NCBI RefSeq assembly: GCF_002575655.3
Contig: NC_053038.3
Coordinates: forward strand, 205,890,730-205,954,729
Length of the DNA stretch: 64,000 bases
Direction: 5' to 3'
Origin: Aegilops tauschii subsp. strangulata
Lineage: Eukaryota > Streptophyta > Magnoliopsida > Poales > Poaceae
In this document: positions 21,342 through 32,740 of the stretch, in pieces
Layout: the number at the start of each line of letters is the position of its first letter
Position numbering within the stretch: position 1 is the first letter of the stretch
Notes under the pieces: model-generated
The model's input: the letters and a program-made list of their open reading frames with translations, nothing else
Databases searched by the model: none
Told to the model about the DNA's origin: nothing
Program-made: the position numbers and the translations under genes

Positions 21342-24300
21342 TGTAACACCCACCATGCGGCTATATCTCCCACGTGTCGAGGCACGACTTGGAGGCATAA
21401 CCGCATGGTGGGTTTGTCGTAAGAAGGGTCATCTTCACACAATCCCATGTAATGAACAAGAATGGGATAAAGAGTTGGCTTACAATCGCCACTTCACACA
21501 ATACATTAATTAATCATACATCATTCAGAGTACACACATAGTCCGACTACGGACAAATACAAATGAAAAGAAGATAACCCCAAATGCTAGATCCCCGATC
21601 GTCCCAACTGGGCTCCACTACTGATCATCAGGAAACGAAACATAGTAACTGCCAAGTTCCTCGTCGAACTCCGACCTGAGTTCGGTAGCATCACCTGCAC
21701 TGGTATCATCAGCACCCGCAACTGTTTCGGTAGAATCTGTGAGTCACGAGGACTCAGCAATCTCAAAACCCGCGAGATCAAGACTATTTAAGCTTATAGG
21801 AAGGATGGGGTAATGAGGTGGAGCTGCAGCAAGCACTAAGCAAATATGGTGGCTAACATGCGCAAAGAAGAGCGAGAAGAGAAGCAACGCAACGGTCGTG
21901 AAGCTAGAAGTGATCAAGAAGTGATCCTGAAACTACTTACGTTCAAACATAACCCAAACCGTGTTCACTTCCCGAACTCCGCCGAAAAGAGACCATCACG
22001 GCTACACACGCGGTTGATGCATTTCAATTAAGTCAAGTGTCAAGTTCTCTACAACCGGATATTAACAAATTCCCATCTGCCACATAGCCGCGGGCACGGC
22101 TCTCGAAAGTTTATACCCTGCAGGGGTGTCCCAACTTAGCCCATCACAAGCTCTCACGGTCAACGAAGGATATTCCTTCTCCCGGAAAGACCCGATCAGC
22201 CTCGGAATCCCGGTTACAAGACGTTTCGACAATGGTAAAACAAGACCAGCAAAGCCACCCGACTGTGCCGACAAATCCCGATAGGAGCTGCACATATCTC
22301 ATTCTCAGGGCACAACAGATAGGTCAAGCTACGAGTAAAACCAGCCCTCAAGTTTCCCCAAGGTGGCCCCGCAGGTTGCCCGGTTCGGACCAACACTCAG
22401 AGGAGCACTGGCCCGGGGGTTTTAAAATAAAGATGACCCTTGAGTCTGCAGAACCCAAGGGAAAGGTATAGGTGGTAGGTAGGCAAATGGTAAAACCAAG
22501 GTTGGTCCTTGCTGGAGAAGGTTTATTCATAGCGAACTGTCAAGGGGGTCCCATAAATCCCCAACCGCGTAAGGAACGCAAAAATCAAGGAACATAACAC
22601 CGGTATGACGGAAACTAGGGCGGCAAGAGTGGAACAAAACACCATGCATAAGGCTGGCCCTTCCACCCTTTGCCAAGTATATAGATGCATTAATTAAATA
22701 AGAGATATTGTGATATCCCAACATAATCATGTTCCAACATGGAGCAATCTTCAACTGCACCTGCAACTAACAACGCTATAAGAGGAGCTGAGAAAAAGCG
22801 GTAACATAGCCAAACAACGGTTTGCTAGGAAGGTGTGTTAGAGGCTTGACATGGCAATATGGGAGGCATGATAAACAAGTGGTAGGTAGCGCGATATAGC
22901 GATAAAACGAACAACTAGCAAGCAAAGATAGAAGTGATATCGAGGGTAATGGTCATCTTGCCTGAGATCCCGCAAGGAAGAAGAACGAGTCCATGAAGAA
23001 GACAAACGGACGTAGTCGAACGAATCCTCACAATCGCAAGTAACCAGAACTATCAAGGAGAAGCAACACCGGAAAAAGCAAACAACATGGTAAACCAACA
23101 AGCATGATCATGGCAATATGCACAACCAAGTATGATGCATGTCCGGTTTAATAAGGCATGGCATGGCAAAGTGCAACAAACAATACTACAAATTAAGTGG
23201 AGCTCAATATGCAACGAGTTGCATATTGACGAAACACCACATTCAAGTTATTTAGTTCGCTCTCGTTTATGTACCCAACAATATTAAATGTTATTAAACA
23301 TGGCAAGAGGGTGAAGCATAAATAAACTAACTATTTAGGCAAGTTTCAATGAGGCCAGAACAACAAACAACAATTCCGATAAATCCCTACATGTCATTTA
23401 GCAATTTAATGCAAGCAACAATTTTGAACATTTTAAATATTGTTATCATGATGCGGATGACATATACAAGTTTATGCATTTTTATGAAAACATTGACATG
23501 AGCATGTTATGAAGCATTTGGTCAACATGGCGGAACAAAAGGGGTGCCACGGCAACGACAACGAAAATGGTACCACGGCAACATTCAGATGATCCGACAA
23601 CTCATCAAGATGTCGGTGCAAAAGAACGTGTAGATGAACGGAGCATGCAAAAGATGGTGGGGTGATCCCAGTTACCGGGTTCCCACGGGTCGACGGCATG
23701 GAAACTAGGAGGAACATGCAGTGACAACTCGGACACGGTGCAACCACGGACATGTCATACAACATGCATTCGTTCACTGGCGGTCGTCTCAGCAGTATAC
23801 CTTCGAAGCGTGCGTTTCGAGGCGGTTCAAAAACGTCGAGGGAAGTAGTCGTTCACGGGTCGTAGTGGAAGTAGTCGTTCTCACGACGGTAGTGGAAGTA
23901 GTGGTACATGTTTCGTAGTCATACACATTCCGTAGATGTTCGGGGTCACGGCGAGGAACTTGACGTCCACGGGGTCGACGGTAGAGGTACACGTTGCCGG
24001 GGTACTTGTCGGATCCACAGCGACGGTAGTCGTTCACGTTCGTTCGGAGAGGTAATTGGTGACTCCAAGCCCTTCGCGGTCGATGGTGGTGGTACTTGGC
24101 GCAACACCTTGTAGTCGTTCGGGCGTCGGTCTCCAACAGGAGAAAATGAACCGGCTGCAACCGAAGGCAGCAAGGCTTGCGGATGTTGTGCTCGCAGCAG
24201 TGGTGGATGCATGGGGCAAGGCGACAGCAGCATGCGCACGGGGCCATGGTGATGGTGTAGGGAAGGTAGCGGCGGCCTGCCTGTGCGAGGCCAACAGGGG

Positions 24301-25614
24301 CGGTGAAGGAGCTAGCAGAGCTGCGGGAGTACAGAGACGAGGCAGAGGCGCAACGACGTCCATGGCGAGCGACACAAGGTGTCGTTGGGCAGAGGAGGCG
24401 CCCAGCAGCGGGAGGAGGAGATGAGCTGCAGGGCGCAGTTGCCGGAGAAGGGCGACGCTACGGGGCTCAGCGAGGAAGGTAGCGGAGGTCGACGTGTGTG
24501 CGGCGTGGGAAAGCAAGAGAAGCAGGGCGAGGCCGACGGCGGGGCAGCCTTGCGATGGCGGTGCACTGTAGCAGAAGAAGCAGAGGAAGGCACGGTAGAG
24601 GAGGCCGACGAGGGGAAGGTGACGATGCAGGCGGCTGGAGATGGTGGTGGCGCGGAGGCCGGGCGCGGCGCCATGGGGAGGCGACAACGCGGAGGAGGGG
24701 AGGCTGCAGGGGCAGCGATGGTCAACGACGAGGGCGGCGGGGAGTTCCGGTGGCGCGGCACCAAGGGCAGCAAGGAGGAGGTCGGGCGCGGGGGTCTCGC
24801 GGTGGAGGCCGCGAGGGGATCGGGTGCAGGGAGCTCCTCTCCCTGTCTCGATGCGTGCGTGTGTGTGAGTGGCGGCAGTGTGGGAGGACGAGAGGGAGAG
24901 ATCGAGAGGGGGGGTCGAGGCTAGGGTTAACAGGGTGGGCTGGGCTGCGGATGGGCCTTGGAGGCTGGGCCTAGGAGGTTAGATGGGCTGGTTGCAGCTT
25001 CGGAGCAAAAGGCCAACCTTCTCGCTATTTCCCACCTATAGAAAAATAGACAGAAGGAAAAGGGAAGGAAAGAAATAGCTAGGGCTTTTGGAAAATGCTG
25101 AAACTTCTCCTACATAGTCTAAGAATTATACTTAGCCCAAGAAACGAAGTTCCACACGATATGGAAGAGTTTAGTTCAAACTCATTTGAATTTAATTCAA
25201 ATGGTTTAAACTAGGACGGGGTTTTAGGAGTGCCCAAAAATGTTGAGAATTTAGGAGGAGCCTCGATAAATGGAGAAAGAATTATGGAGAAAGTTTGGAG
25301 AACAAACTTGAAGCAAAAAGGCATGAGAATTAAATTGCAAGTGGGTTGAGGTTAATTCCAAACTAATGGAATATTTATTATAGCTCCCTAAATATCGAGA
25401 GGATATGTTATAAAGAGAAATCACCATGTGAATTTCCTCAATTTAAATAGATCAAAGATCTATGCAATTTATTCAGTTGGGTTTTAAAAATTAAATAACA
25501 TCCTGGCATGATGACATGATGCAATGCAAAAATAAATAGAGCAAGCACAAATGAAACACACGGAGGTCACGAAAATATGGAAGTCTTCCGGAGTGTCGGT
25601 CTTGGGGCGTCACA
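21342..25614 (-). repeat. 5' LTR of B (4273 bp)
   Basis: Plus strand begins TGTAACACCC and ends GGGCGTCACA. It is the uninterrupted copy and supplies the empty sites that define the Helitron and hAT insertions in the other LTR. The GC-rich block lies at about 23950-24960. Scattered differences from the other copy suggest a moderate age. Confidence 0.9.
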
Positions 25615-26038
25615 CCGTGATAGCCGCCTTCCAGTCCAATGTGCGCAACCGCCGGATTCGTTCCAAGATGAACGTGTCGTTGCCCAAGACTGTGAAGGAG
25701 CTCTACATGTTGGTGGATAAGTGTGCTCGGATGGAGGAGGGAAGGAAGTTGCCCGGAGAGGAAGATTGCACCAATATTGATTCAGAGGATGAGGGTGAAT
25801 CAACCAGTCAGAAGAAGGGCAAGAAGCATAGTAAGAAGTGAAGGGATAAGGCAGTGATTACTGTTGAAGGATCGGGTACGCCTAGTACCGGCAAGAAGGC
25901 AAAAGTTGAGGCCCCCGGCAAGGAAGCTACCGTGTGCGCTGACTGCCGGGAAGCTGCTGCTGCCGAGAAAGTCGGGAAAGGTGATGGGCTGTATTGCAAG
26001 ATTCATCGAACCAAGGGCCACGACCTTCAAGAGTGTTA
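25615..26038 (+). pseudogene. gag: gag of element C, C-terminal part
   Basis: Continues the capsid reading frame broken by B: A-V-I-A-A-F-Q-S-N-V-R-N-R-R and on through a charged Lys/Glu-rich tail. TGA at 25839-25841 interrupts it, and the frame then continues to a Cys/His cluster (C-A-D-C, then Y-C-K-I-H-R-T-K-G-H-D-L-Q-E-C), typical of Tat-lineage gag. Element G breaks it at 26038; the next residues appear at 36424 (R-V-E-Q-L-V-K-R-Q). Confidence 0.85.
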
Positions 26039-27111
26039 TGTTGTATATATGCCCTAGAGGCAATAATAAATGGTTATTATTATATTTCTTTGTTCATGAT
26101 AATTGTCTATTGTTCATGCTATAATTGTGTTATCCGGAAATCGTAATACATGTGTGAATACATAGACCACAACGTGTCCCTAGTAAGCCTCTAGTTGACT
26201 AGCTCGTTGATCAACAGATAGTCATGGTTTCCTGACTATGGACATTGGATGTCATTGATAATGGGATCACATCATTAGGAGAATGATGTGATGGACAAGA
26301 CCCAATCCTAAGCATAGCTCAAAGATCGTGTAGTTCGTTTGCTAGAGCTTTTCCAATGTCAAGTATCATTTCCTTAGACCATGAGATCGTGCAACTCCCG
26401 GATACCGTAGGAGTGCTTTGGGTGTGCCAAACGTCACAACGTAACTGGGTGACTATAAAGGTACACTACGGGTATCTCCGAAAGTGTCTGTTGAGTTCTC
26501 ACGGATCGAGACTGGGATTTGTCACTCCGTATGACGGAGAGGTATCTCTGGGCCCACTCGGTAATGCATCATCATAATGAGCTCAATGTGACTAAGGAGT
26601 TAGCCACGGGATCATGCATTACGGTACGAGTAAAGTGACTTGCCGGTAACGAGATTGAACAAGGTATTGGGATACCGACGATCGAATCTCGGGCAAGTAA
26701 CGTACCGATTGACAAAGGGAATTGTATACGGGATTGATTGAATCCTCGACATCGTGGTTCATCCGATGAGATCATCGTGGAACATGTGGGAGCCAACATG
26801 GGTATCCAGATCCCGCTGTTGGTTATTGACCGGAGAGGCGTCTCGGTCATGTCTGCATGTCTCCCGAACCCGTAGGGTCTACACACTTAAGGTTCGATGA
26901 CGCTAGGGTTGTAGAGATATTAGTATGCGGAAACCCGAAAGTTGTTCGGAGTCCCGGATGAGATCCCGGACGTCACGAGGAGTTCCGGAATGGTCCGGAG
27001 GTGAAGAATTATATATAGGAAGTCCAGTTTCGGCCACCGGGAAAGTTTCGGGGGTTATCGGTATTGTACCGGGACCACCGGAAGGGTCCCGGGGGTCCAC
27101 CGGGTGGGGCC

Positions 27112-28836
27112 TGTTGGGGAACATAGTAATTTCAAAAAAAATCCTACGCACACACAAGATCATGGTGATGCATAGCAACGAGAGGGGAGAGTGTTGTCCA
27201 CGTACCCTTGTAGACCGACAGCGGAAGCGTTATCACAACGCGGTTGATGTAGTCGTACGTCTTCACGATCCGACCGATCAAGTACCGAACGTACGGCACC
27301 TCCAAGTTCTACACACATTCAGCTTGATGACGTCCCTCGAACTCCGATCCAGCCGAGTGTTGAGGGAGATTTTCGTCAGCACGACGGCGTGGTGACGATG
27401 ATGATGTTCCACCGATGCAGGGCTTCGCCTAAGCTCCGCGACGGTATTATCGAGGTGTAATCTGGTGGCGGGGGGCACCGCACACGGCTAAAATATCGTA
27501 TATCAAAGTGTGTCCTTAGGTGCCCCCCTGCCCCCGTATATAAAGGAGCAAGGGGGAGGCCGGCTGCCCTAGGCACGCCAAGGAGAGAGGGGGAGTCCTC
27601 CTCCTAGTAGGAGTAGGACTCCCCTTTCCTAGTCCTACTAGGAAAGAAGGGGGAAGGAAAGAGAGGGAGAGGGAGAGGGAAAGGGGGCTGCGCCCCCCTC
27701 TCCTAGTCCAACTAGGACTCCCCTTGGGAGGGGACGCGCCACCTCCTGGCTGCTGCCCTCTCTCTCCCCTTAAGGCCCACCAAGGCCCAATACTTCCCCG
27801 GGGGGTTCCGGTAACCCTCCGGCACTCCGGTTTAATCCGAAACTTCTCCGGAACACTTCCGGTGTCCGAATATAGTCGTCCAATATATCGATCTTTACGT
27901 CTTGGCCATTTCGAGACTCCTCGTCATGTCCCCGATCTCATCCGGGACTCCGAACTCCTTCGGTACATCAAAACTCAATAAAACTGTCATCGTAACGTTA
28001 AGCGTGCGGACCCTTTGGGTTCGAGAACTATGTAGACATGACCGAGACACCTCTCCGGTCAATAACCAATAGCGGGACCTGGATGCCCATATTGGCTCCC
28101 ACATATTCTACGAAGATCTTTATCGGTCAGACCGCATAACAACATACGTTGTTCCCTTTGTCATCGGTATGTTACTTGCCCGAGATTCGATCGTCGGTAT
28201 CTCGATACCTAGTTCAATCTCGTTACCGGCAAGTCTCTTTACTCGTTCCGTAATACATCATCCCGTAACTAACTCATTAGTTACAATGCTTGCAAGGCTT
28301 ATAGTGATGTGCATTACCGAGTGGGCCCAGAGATACCTCTCCGACAATCGGAGTGACAAATCCTAATCTCGAAATACGCCAACCCAACAAGTACCTTTGG
28401 AGACACCTGTAGAGCACCTTTATAATCACCCAGTTACGTTGTGACGTTTGGTAGCACACAAAGTGTTCCTCCGGTAAACGGGAGTTGCATAATCTCATAG
28501 TCATAGGAACATGTATAAGTCATGAAGAAAGCAATAGCAACATACTAAACGATCGGGTGCTAAGCTAACGTAATGGGTCATGTCAATCACGTCATTCTCC
28601 TAATGAGGTGATCCCGTTAATCAAATGACAACTCATGTCTATGGCTAGGAAACATAACCATCTTTGATTAACGAGCTAGTCAAGTAGAGGCATACTAGTG
28701 ACACTCTGTTTGTCTATGTATTCACACATGTATTATGTTTCCGGTTAATACAATTCTAGCATGAATAATAAACATTTATCATGATATAAGGAAATATATA
28801 ATACTTTATTATTGCCTCTAGGGCATATTTCCTTCA
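27112..28836 (-). mobile_element. Solo LTR H, copia Angela/WIS/BARE-type, inverted
   Basis: A 1725-bp LTR in the opposite orientation to its host. On the plus strand it starts TGTTGGGGAACA and ends GGGCATATTTCCTTCA. It is flanked by a perfect 5-bp duplication, gggcc (27107-27111 and 28837-28841), and the 3' LTR of G shows the empty site near 35785. There is no internal region or second LTR, so it is the product of LTR-LTR recombination. It is only distantly similar to the LTR of G and belongs to a different subfamily. A GA-rich low-complexity tract lies at 27645-27690. Confidence 0.93.
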
Positions 28837-29050
28837 GGGCCACCTATCCCGGAGGGCCCCATGGGCTGAAGTGGGAAGGGAACCAGCCCTTAGTGGGCTG
28901 GGGCGCCTCCCATGGGCCTCCCCCTGCGCCTAGGGTTGGAAACCCTGGGGGTGGGGGGCGCCCCACCTGGCTTGGGGGGAAGTTTCCCTCCCTTGGCCGC
29001 CGCCCCCCTGTAGATGGGTTCCAGGGCCGGCGGCCCCCCTCCAAGGGGCC

Positions 29051-29058
29051 TATATAAA
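29051..29058 (+). promoter_or_regulatory. TATA box in 5' LTR of G
   Basis: TATATAAA followed by a G-rich tract. It is kept in the 3' LTR at 35998-36005. Likely core promoter of the copia element. Confidence 0.7.
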
Positions 29059-29478
29059 GGGGGGGAGGGAGGGCTGCTGTACCCTAGCCCTTGGCGCCTC
29101 CCTCTCCCTCCCGTGACACCTCTCTCTCCCGCTTGCGCTTGGCGAAGCCCTGCCGAGATCCCCGCTACTTCCACCACCACGCCGTCGTGCTGCTGGATCT
29201 CCTTCAACCTCTCCTTACCCCTTGCTGGATCAAGAAGGAGGAGACGTCGCTGCTCCGTACGTGTGTTGAACGCGGAGGTGCCGTCCATTCGGCACTCGGT
29301 CATCGGTGATTTGGATCACGACGAGTACAACTCCATCAACCCCGTTCACTTGAACGCTTCCGCTCGCGATCTACAAGGGTATGTAGATGCACTCCTTTCC
29401 CCTCGTTGCTAGTATACTCCATAGATGGATCTTGGTGATGCGTAGAAAATTTTAAAATTCTGCAACGATCCCCAACAG

Positions 29479-29493
29479 TGGCATCATGAGCCA
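29479..29493 (+). promoter_or_regulatory. Primer-binding site of G
   Basis: TGGCATCATGAGCCA one base after the LTR end: a variant of the initiator-Met tRNA primer site seen in this copia group. Confidence 0.7.
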
Positions 29494-30772
29494 GGCCTAT
29501 GCGTAGTTACTATGCACGAGTAGAACACAAAGCAGTTGTGGGCATAGATGTTGCCAATTCTTCTTGCCGCTACTAGTCTTATCTTGTTTCAGCGGTATTG
29601 TGGGATGAAGCGGCCCGGACCGACCTTACACGTACGCTTACGTGAGACAGGTTCCACCGACTGACATGCACTAGTTGCATAAGGTGGCTAGCGGGTGTCT
29701 GTCTCTCCCACTTTAGTCGGAACGGATTCGATGAAAAGAGTCCTTATGAAGGGTAAATAGAAATTGGCATATCATGTTGTGGTTTTACGTAGGTAAAAAA
29801 CGTTCTTGCTAGAAACCTATACAAGCCACGTAAAAACTTGCAACAACAATTAGAGGACGTCTAACTTGTTTTTGCAGCATGTGCCTTGTGATGTGATATG
29901 GCCAGAAGATGTGATGAATGATATATGTGATGTATGAGATTGATCATATTCTTGTAATAGGAATCACGACTTGCATGTCGATGAGTATGACAATCGGCAG
30001 GAGCCATAGGAGTTGTCTTTATTTTTTGTATGACCTGCGTGTCATTGAAGAACGCCATGTAAATTACTTTACTTTATTGCTAAACGCGTTAGCCATAGAA
30101 GTAGAAGTAATCGTTGGCGTGACAACTTCATGAAGACACAATGATGGAGATCATGGTGTCATGCCGGTGATGAAGATGATCATGACGCCCCGAAGATGGA
30201 GATCAAAGGAGCAGAATGATATTGGCCATATCATGTCACTATTTGATTGCATGTGATGTTTATCATGTTTTGCATCTTATTTGCTTAGAACGACGGTAGT
30301 AAGTAAGATGATCCCTTATAATAATTTCAAGAAAGTGTTCCCCCTAACTGTGCACCATTGCGAAGGTTCGTTATTTCAAAGCACCACGTGATGATCAGGT
30401 GTGATAGATTCTAACGTTCGCATACAACGGGTGTTGACGAGCCTAGCATGTACAGACATGGCCTCGGAACACACGCAATACACATAGGTTGAATTGACGA
30501 GCCTAGCATGTACAGACATGGCCTCGGAACACGGAAGACCGAAAGGTCGAGCATGAGTCGTATAGAAGATACGATCAACATGGAGATGTTCACCGATCTT
30601 GACTAGTCCGTCTCACGTGATGATTGGACACGGCCTAGTTAACTCGGATCATGTTTCACTTAGAGACTAGAGGGATGTCTATCTGAGTGGGAGTTCATTG
30701 AGTAATTTGATTAGATGAACTTAATTATCATGAACTTAGTCTAAAATCTTTACAATATGTCTTGTAGATCAA
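29494..30772 (+). other. Untranslated leader of G
   Basis: About 1.3 kb between primer site and gag ATG without a credible gene; the longest ORF is under 75 residues. It contains the 39-bp direct repeat listed separately. Long leaders with packaging and dimerisation signals are known in BARE-type elements; I cannot locate these signals. Confidence 0.6.
30434..30532 (+). repeat. Tandem duplication in leader of G
   Basis: A 39-base sequence starting ttgacgagcctagcatg is present at 30434-30472 and again, identical, at 30494-30532, a period of 60 bases. It shows a local duplication in the leader. Confidence 0.9.
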
Positions 30773-31621
30773 ATGGCCCACGTTGTCCTCAACTTCAACG
30801 CGTTCCTAGAGAAAACCAAGCTGAAAGATGATGGCAGCAACTATACGGACTGGGTCCGGAACCTGAGGATCATCCTCATAGCTGCCAAGAAAGATTATGT
30901 CCTAGAAGCACCGCTAGGTGAAGCACCCATCCCAGAGAACCAAGACGTTATGAACGCTTGGCAATCACGTGCTGATGATTACTCCCTCGTTCAGTGCGGC
31001 ATGCTTTACAGCTTAGAACCGGGGCTCCAAAAGCGTTTTGAGAAGCATGGAGCATATGAGATGTTCGAAGAGCTGAAAATGGTTTTCCAAGCTCATGCCC
31101 GGGTCGAGAGATATGAAGTCTGTGACAAGTTCTTCAGCTGTAAAATGGAGGAAAATAGTTCTGTTAGTGAGCACATACTCAGAATGTCTGGGTTACACAA
31201 CCGCTTGTCTCAGCTGGGAGTTAATCTCCCGGATGACGCGGTCATTGACAGAATCCTTCAGTCGCTTCCACCGAGCTACAAGAGCTTTGTGATGAACTTC
31301 AATATGTAGGGGATGGAAAAGACCATTCCTGAGGTATATTCAATGCTGAAATCAGCGGAGGTGGAGATCAGAAAGGAACATCAAGTGTTGATGGTGAATA
31401 AAAACACTAAGTTCAAGAAGGGCAAGGGTAAGAAGAACTTCAAGAAGGACGGCAAGGGAGTTGCCGCGCCCGGTAAGCCAGTTGCCGGGAAGAAGTCAAA
31501 GAATGGACCCAAGCCTGAGACTGAGTGCTTTTATTGCAAGGGAAGTGGTCACTGGAAGCGGAACTGCCCCAAATACTTAGCGGACAAGAAGGCCGGCAAC
31601 ACCAAAGGTATATGTGATATA
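30773..31621 (+). pseudogene. gag: gag of copia element G
   Basis: Capsid protein of the copia element. ATG at 30773 opens M-A-H-V-V-L-N-F-N-A-F. The copia gag domain (UBN2-type) follows, with N-Y-x-D-W and L-P-P-S-Y-K-S-F motifs. TAG at 31307-31309 breaks the frame after F-N-M; the same frame continues for the next 1 kb, so only this codon was changed (expected CAG). A CCHC zinc knuckle follows at 31526-31570 (C-F-Y-C, H, C), preceded by a Lys/Gly-rich basic stretch. Confidence 0.92.
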
Positions 31622-32740
31622 CATGTAATTGATGTGTACCTTACCAGTACTCGTAGTAGCTCCTGGGTATTTGATACCGGTGCGGTTGCTCATATTTGTA
31701 ACTCAAAACAGGAACTGCGGAATAAGCGGAGACTGGCAAAGGACGAGGTGACGATGCGCGTCGGGAATGGTTCCAAGGTCGATGTGATCGCCGTCAGCAC
31801 GCTGCCTCTACATTTACCTACGGGATTAGTTTTAAACCTCAATAATTGTTATTTAGTGCCAGCTTTGAGCATGAACATTGTATCTGGATCTCGTTTAATT
31901 CGAGATGGCTACTCATTTAAATCCGAGAATAATGGTTGTTCTATTTATATGAGAGATATGTTTTATGGTCATGCCCCGCTGGTCAATGGTTTATTCTTGA
32001 TGAATCTCGAACGTGATGTTACACATATTCATAGTGTGAATACCAAAAGATGTAAAGTTGATAACGATAGTCCCACATACTTGTGGCACTGCCGCCTTGG
32101 TCACATTGGTGTCAAATGCATGAAGAAACTCCATGCAGATGGACTTTTGGAGTCTCTTGATTACGAATCATTTGACACGTGCGAACCATGCCTCATGGGT
32201 AAGATGACCAAGACTCCGTTCTCCGGAACAATGGAGCGAGCAACCAACTTATTGGAAATCATACATACCGATGTGTGCGGTCCAATGAGTGTTGAGGCTT
32301 GCGAAGGAGTCTGAAACCTTTGAAAAGTTCAAGGAATTTCAGAGTGAGGTTGAGAATCAACGTGACAGGAAAATAAAGTTCTTACGATCAGATCGTGGTG
32401 GAGAATATTTAAGTCACGAATTTGGCACACACTTAAGGAAATGTGGAATCGTTTCACAACTCACGCCGCCTGGAACACCTCAGCGAAATGGTGTGTCCGA
32501 ACGTCGTAATCACACTCTATTGGATATGGTGCGATCTATAATGTCTCTTACCAATCTACCGCTCTCATTTTGGGGCTATGCTTTAGAGACTGCCGCATTC
32601 ACTTTAAATAGGGCTCCGTCGAAATCCGTTGAGACGACACCGTATGAATTATGGTTTGGGAAGAAACCTAAGCTGTCGTTTCTAAAAGTTTGGGGATGCG
32701 ATGCTTATGTCAAGAACTTCAACCTGAAAAGCTCGAACCC
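31622..32740 (+). pseudogene. pol: Protease and integrase of copia element G
   Basis: The protease motif W-V-F-D-T-G-A has its catalytic Asp at 31673-31675. Integrase follows: the zinc-binding H-C-R-L-G-H-I-G with D-T-C-E-P-C, then the first catalytic Asp in H-T-D-V-C-G-P (32270-32272), the second in L-R-S-D-R-G-G-E-Y (32391-32393) and Glu in S-E-R-R-N-H (32499-32501). Near 32297-32312 a deletion removes the strand that normally carries F-T-D-D and shifts the frame, giving a stop at 32312. A second frameshift follows near 32715. The enzyme cannot be active. Confidence 0.9.

Larger units (their letters stand above)
8797..25614 (-). mobile_element. Complete LARD-like retrotransposon B (Sukkula-type), with Helitron and hAT inside
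   Basis: Minus-strand element bounded by a perfect 5-bp target duplication, ccgtg (8792-8796 and 25615-25619). Its 3' LTR is at 8797-17883, the internal region at 17884-21341, and the 5' LTR at 21342-25614. After removing two nested transposons the LTRs are both about 4.26 kb, and the internal region is 3.46 kb with no recognisable gag or pol. Barley LARDs (Sukkula) are described with LTRs of about 4.5 kb and an internal domain of about 3.5 kb, so the fit is good. A primer-binding site (21325-21339) and a polypurine tract (17885-17895) agree with the minus orientation. It lies inside the gag of element C. Confidence 0.9.
26039..29477 (+). repeat. 5' LTR of G, split by solo LTR H
   Basis: LTR sequence at 26039-27111 and 28842-29477 (1709 bp together) aligns with 34717-36423. 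The first bases read TGTTGTATATATGCC, against TGTTGGAAATATGCC in the 3' copy. It ends CCCCAACA. Confidence 0.95.

Noticed and set aside
25551..25619. ORF start upstream of the gag continuation
   Set aside because: These codons lie in the LTR of element B; the real frame comes from 8796 and resumes at 25615-25620.
27600..27730. Inverted short repeats (cctagtaggactagg-like) as a possible terminator or CRISPR
   Set aside because: A known style of low-complexity in copia LTRs, with no regular spacing or spacers.
29051..29412. ORFs of 70-130 residues after the TATA box in G LTRs
   Set aside because: Transcribed LTR leader; present in both LTRs, with no known protein.
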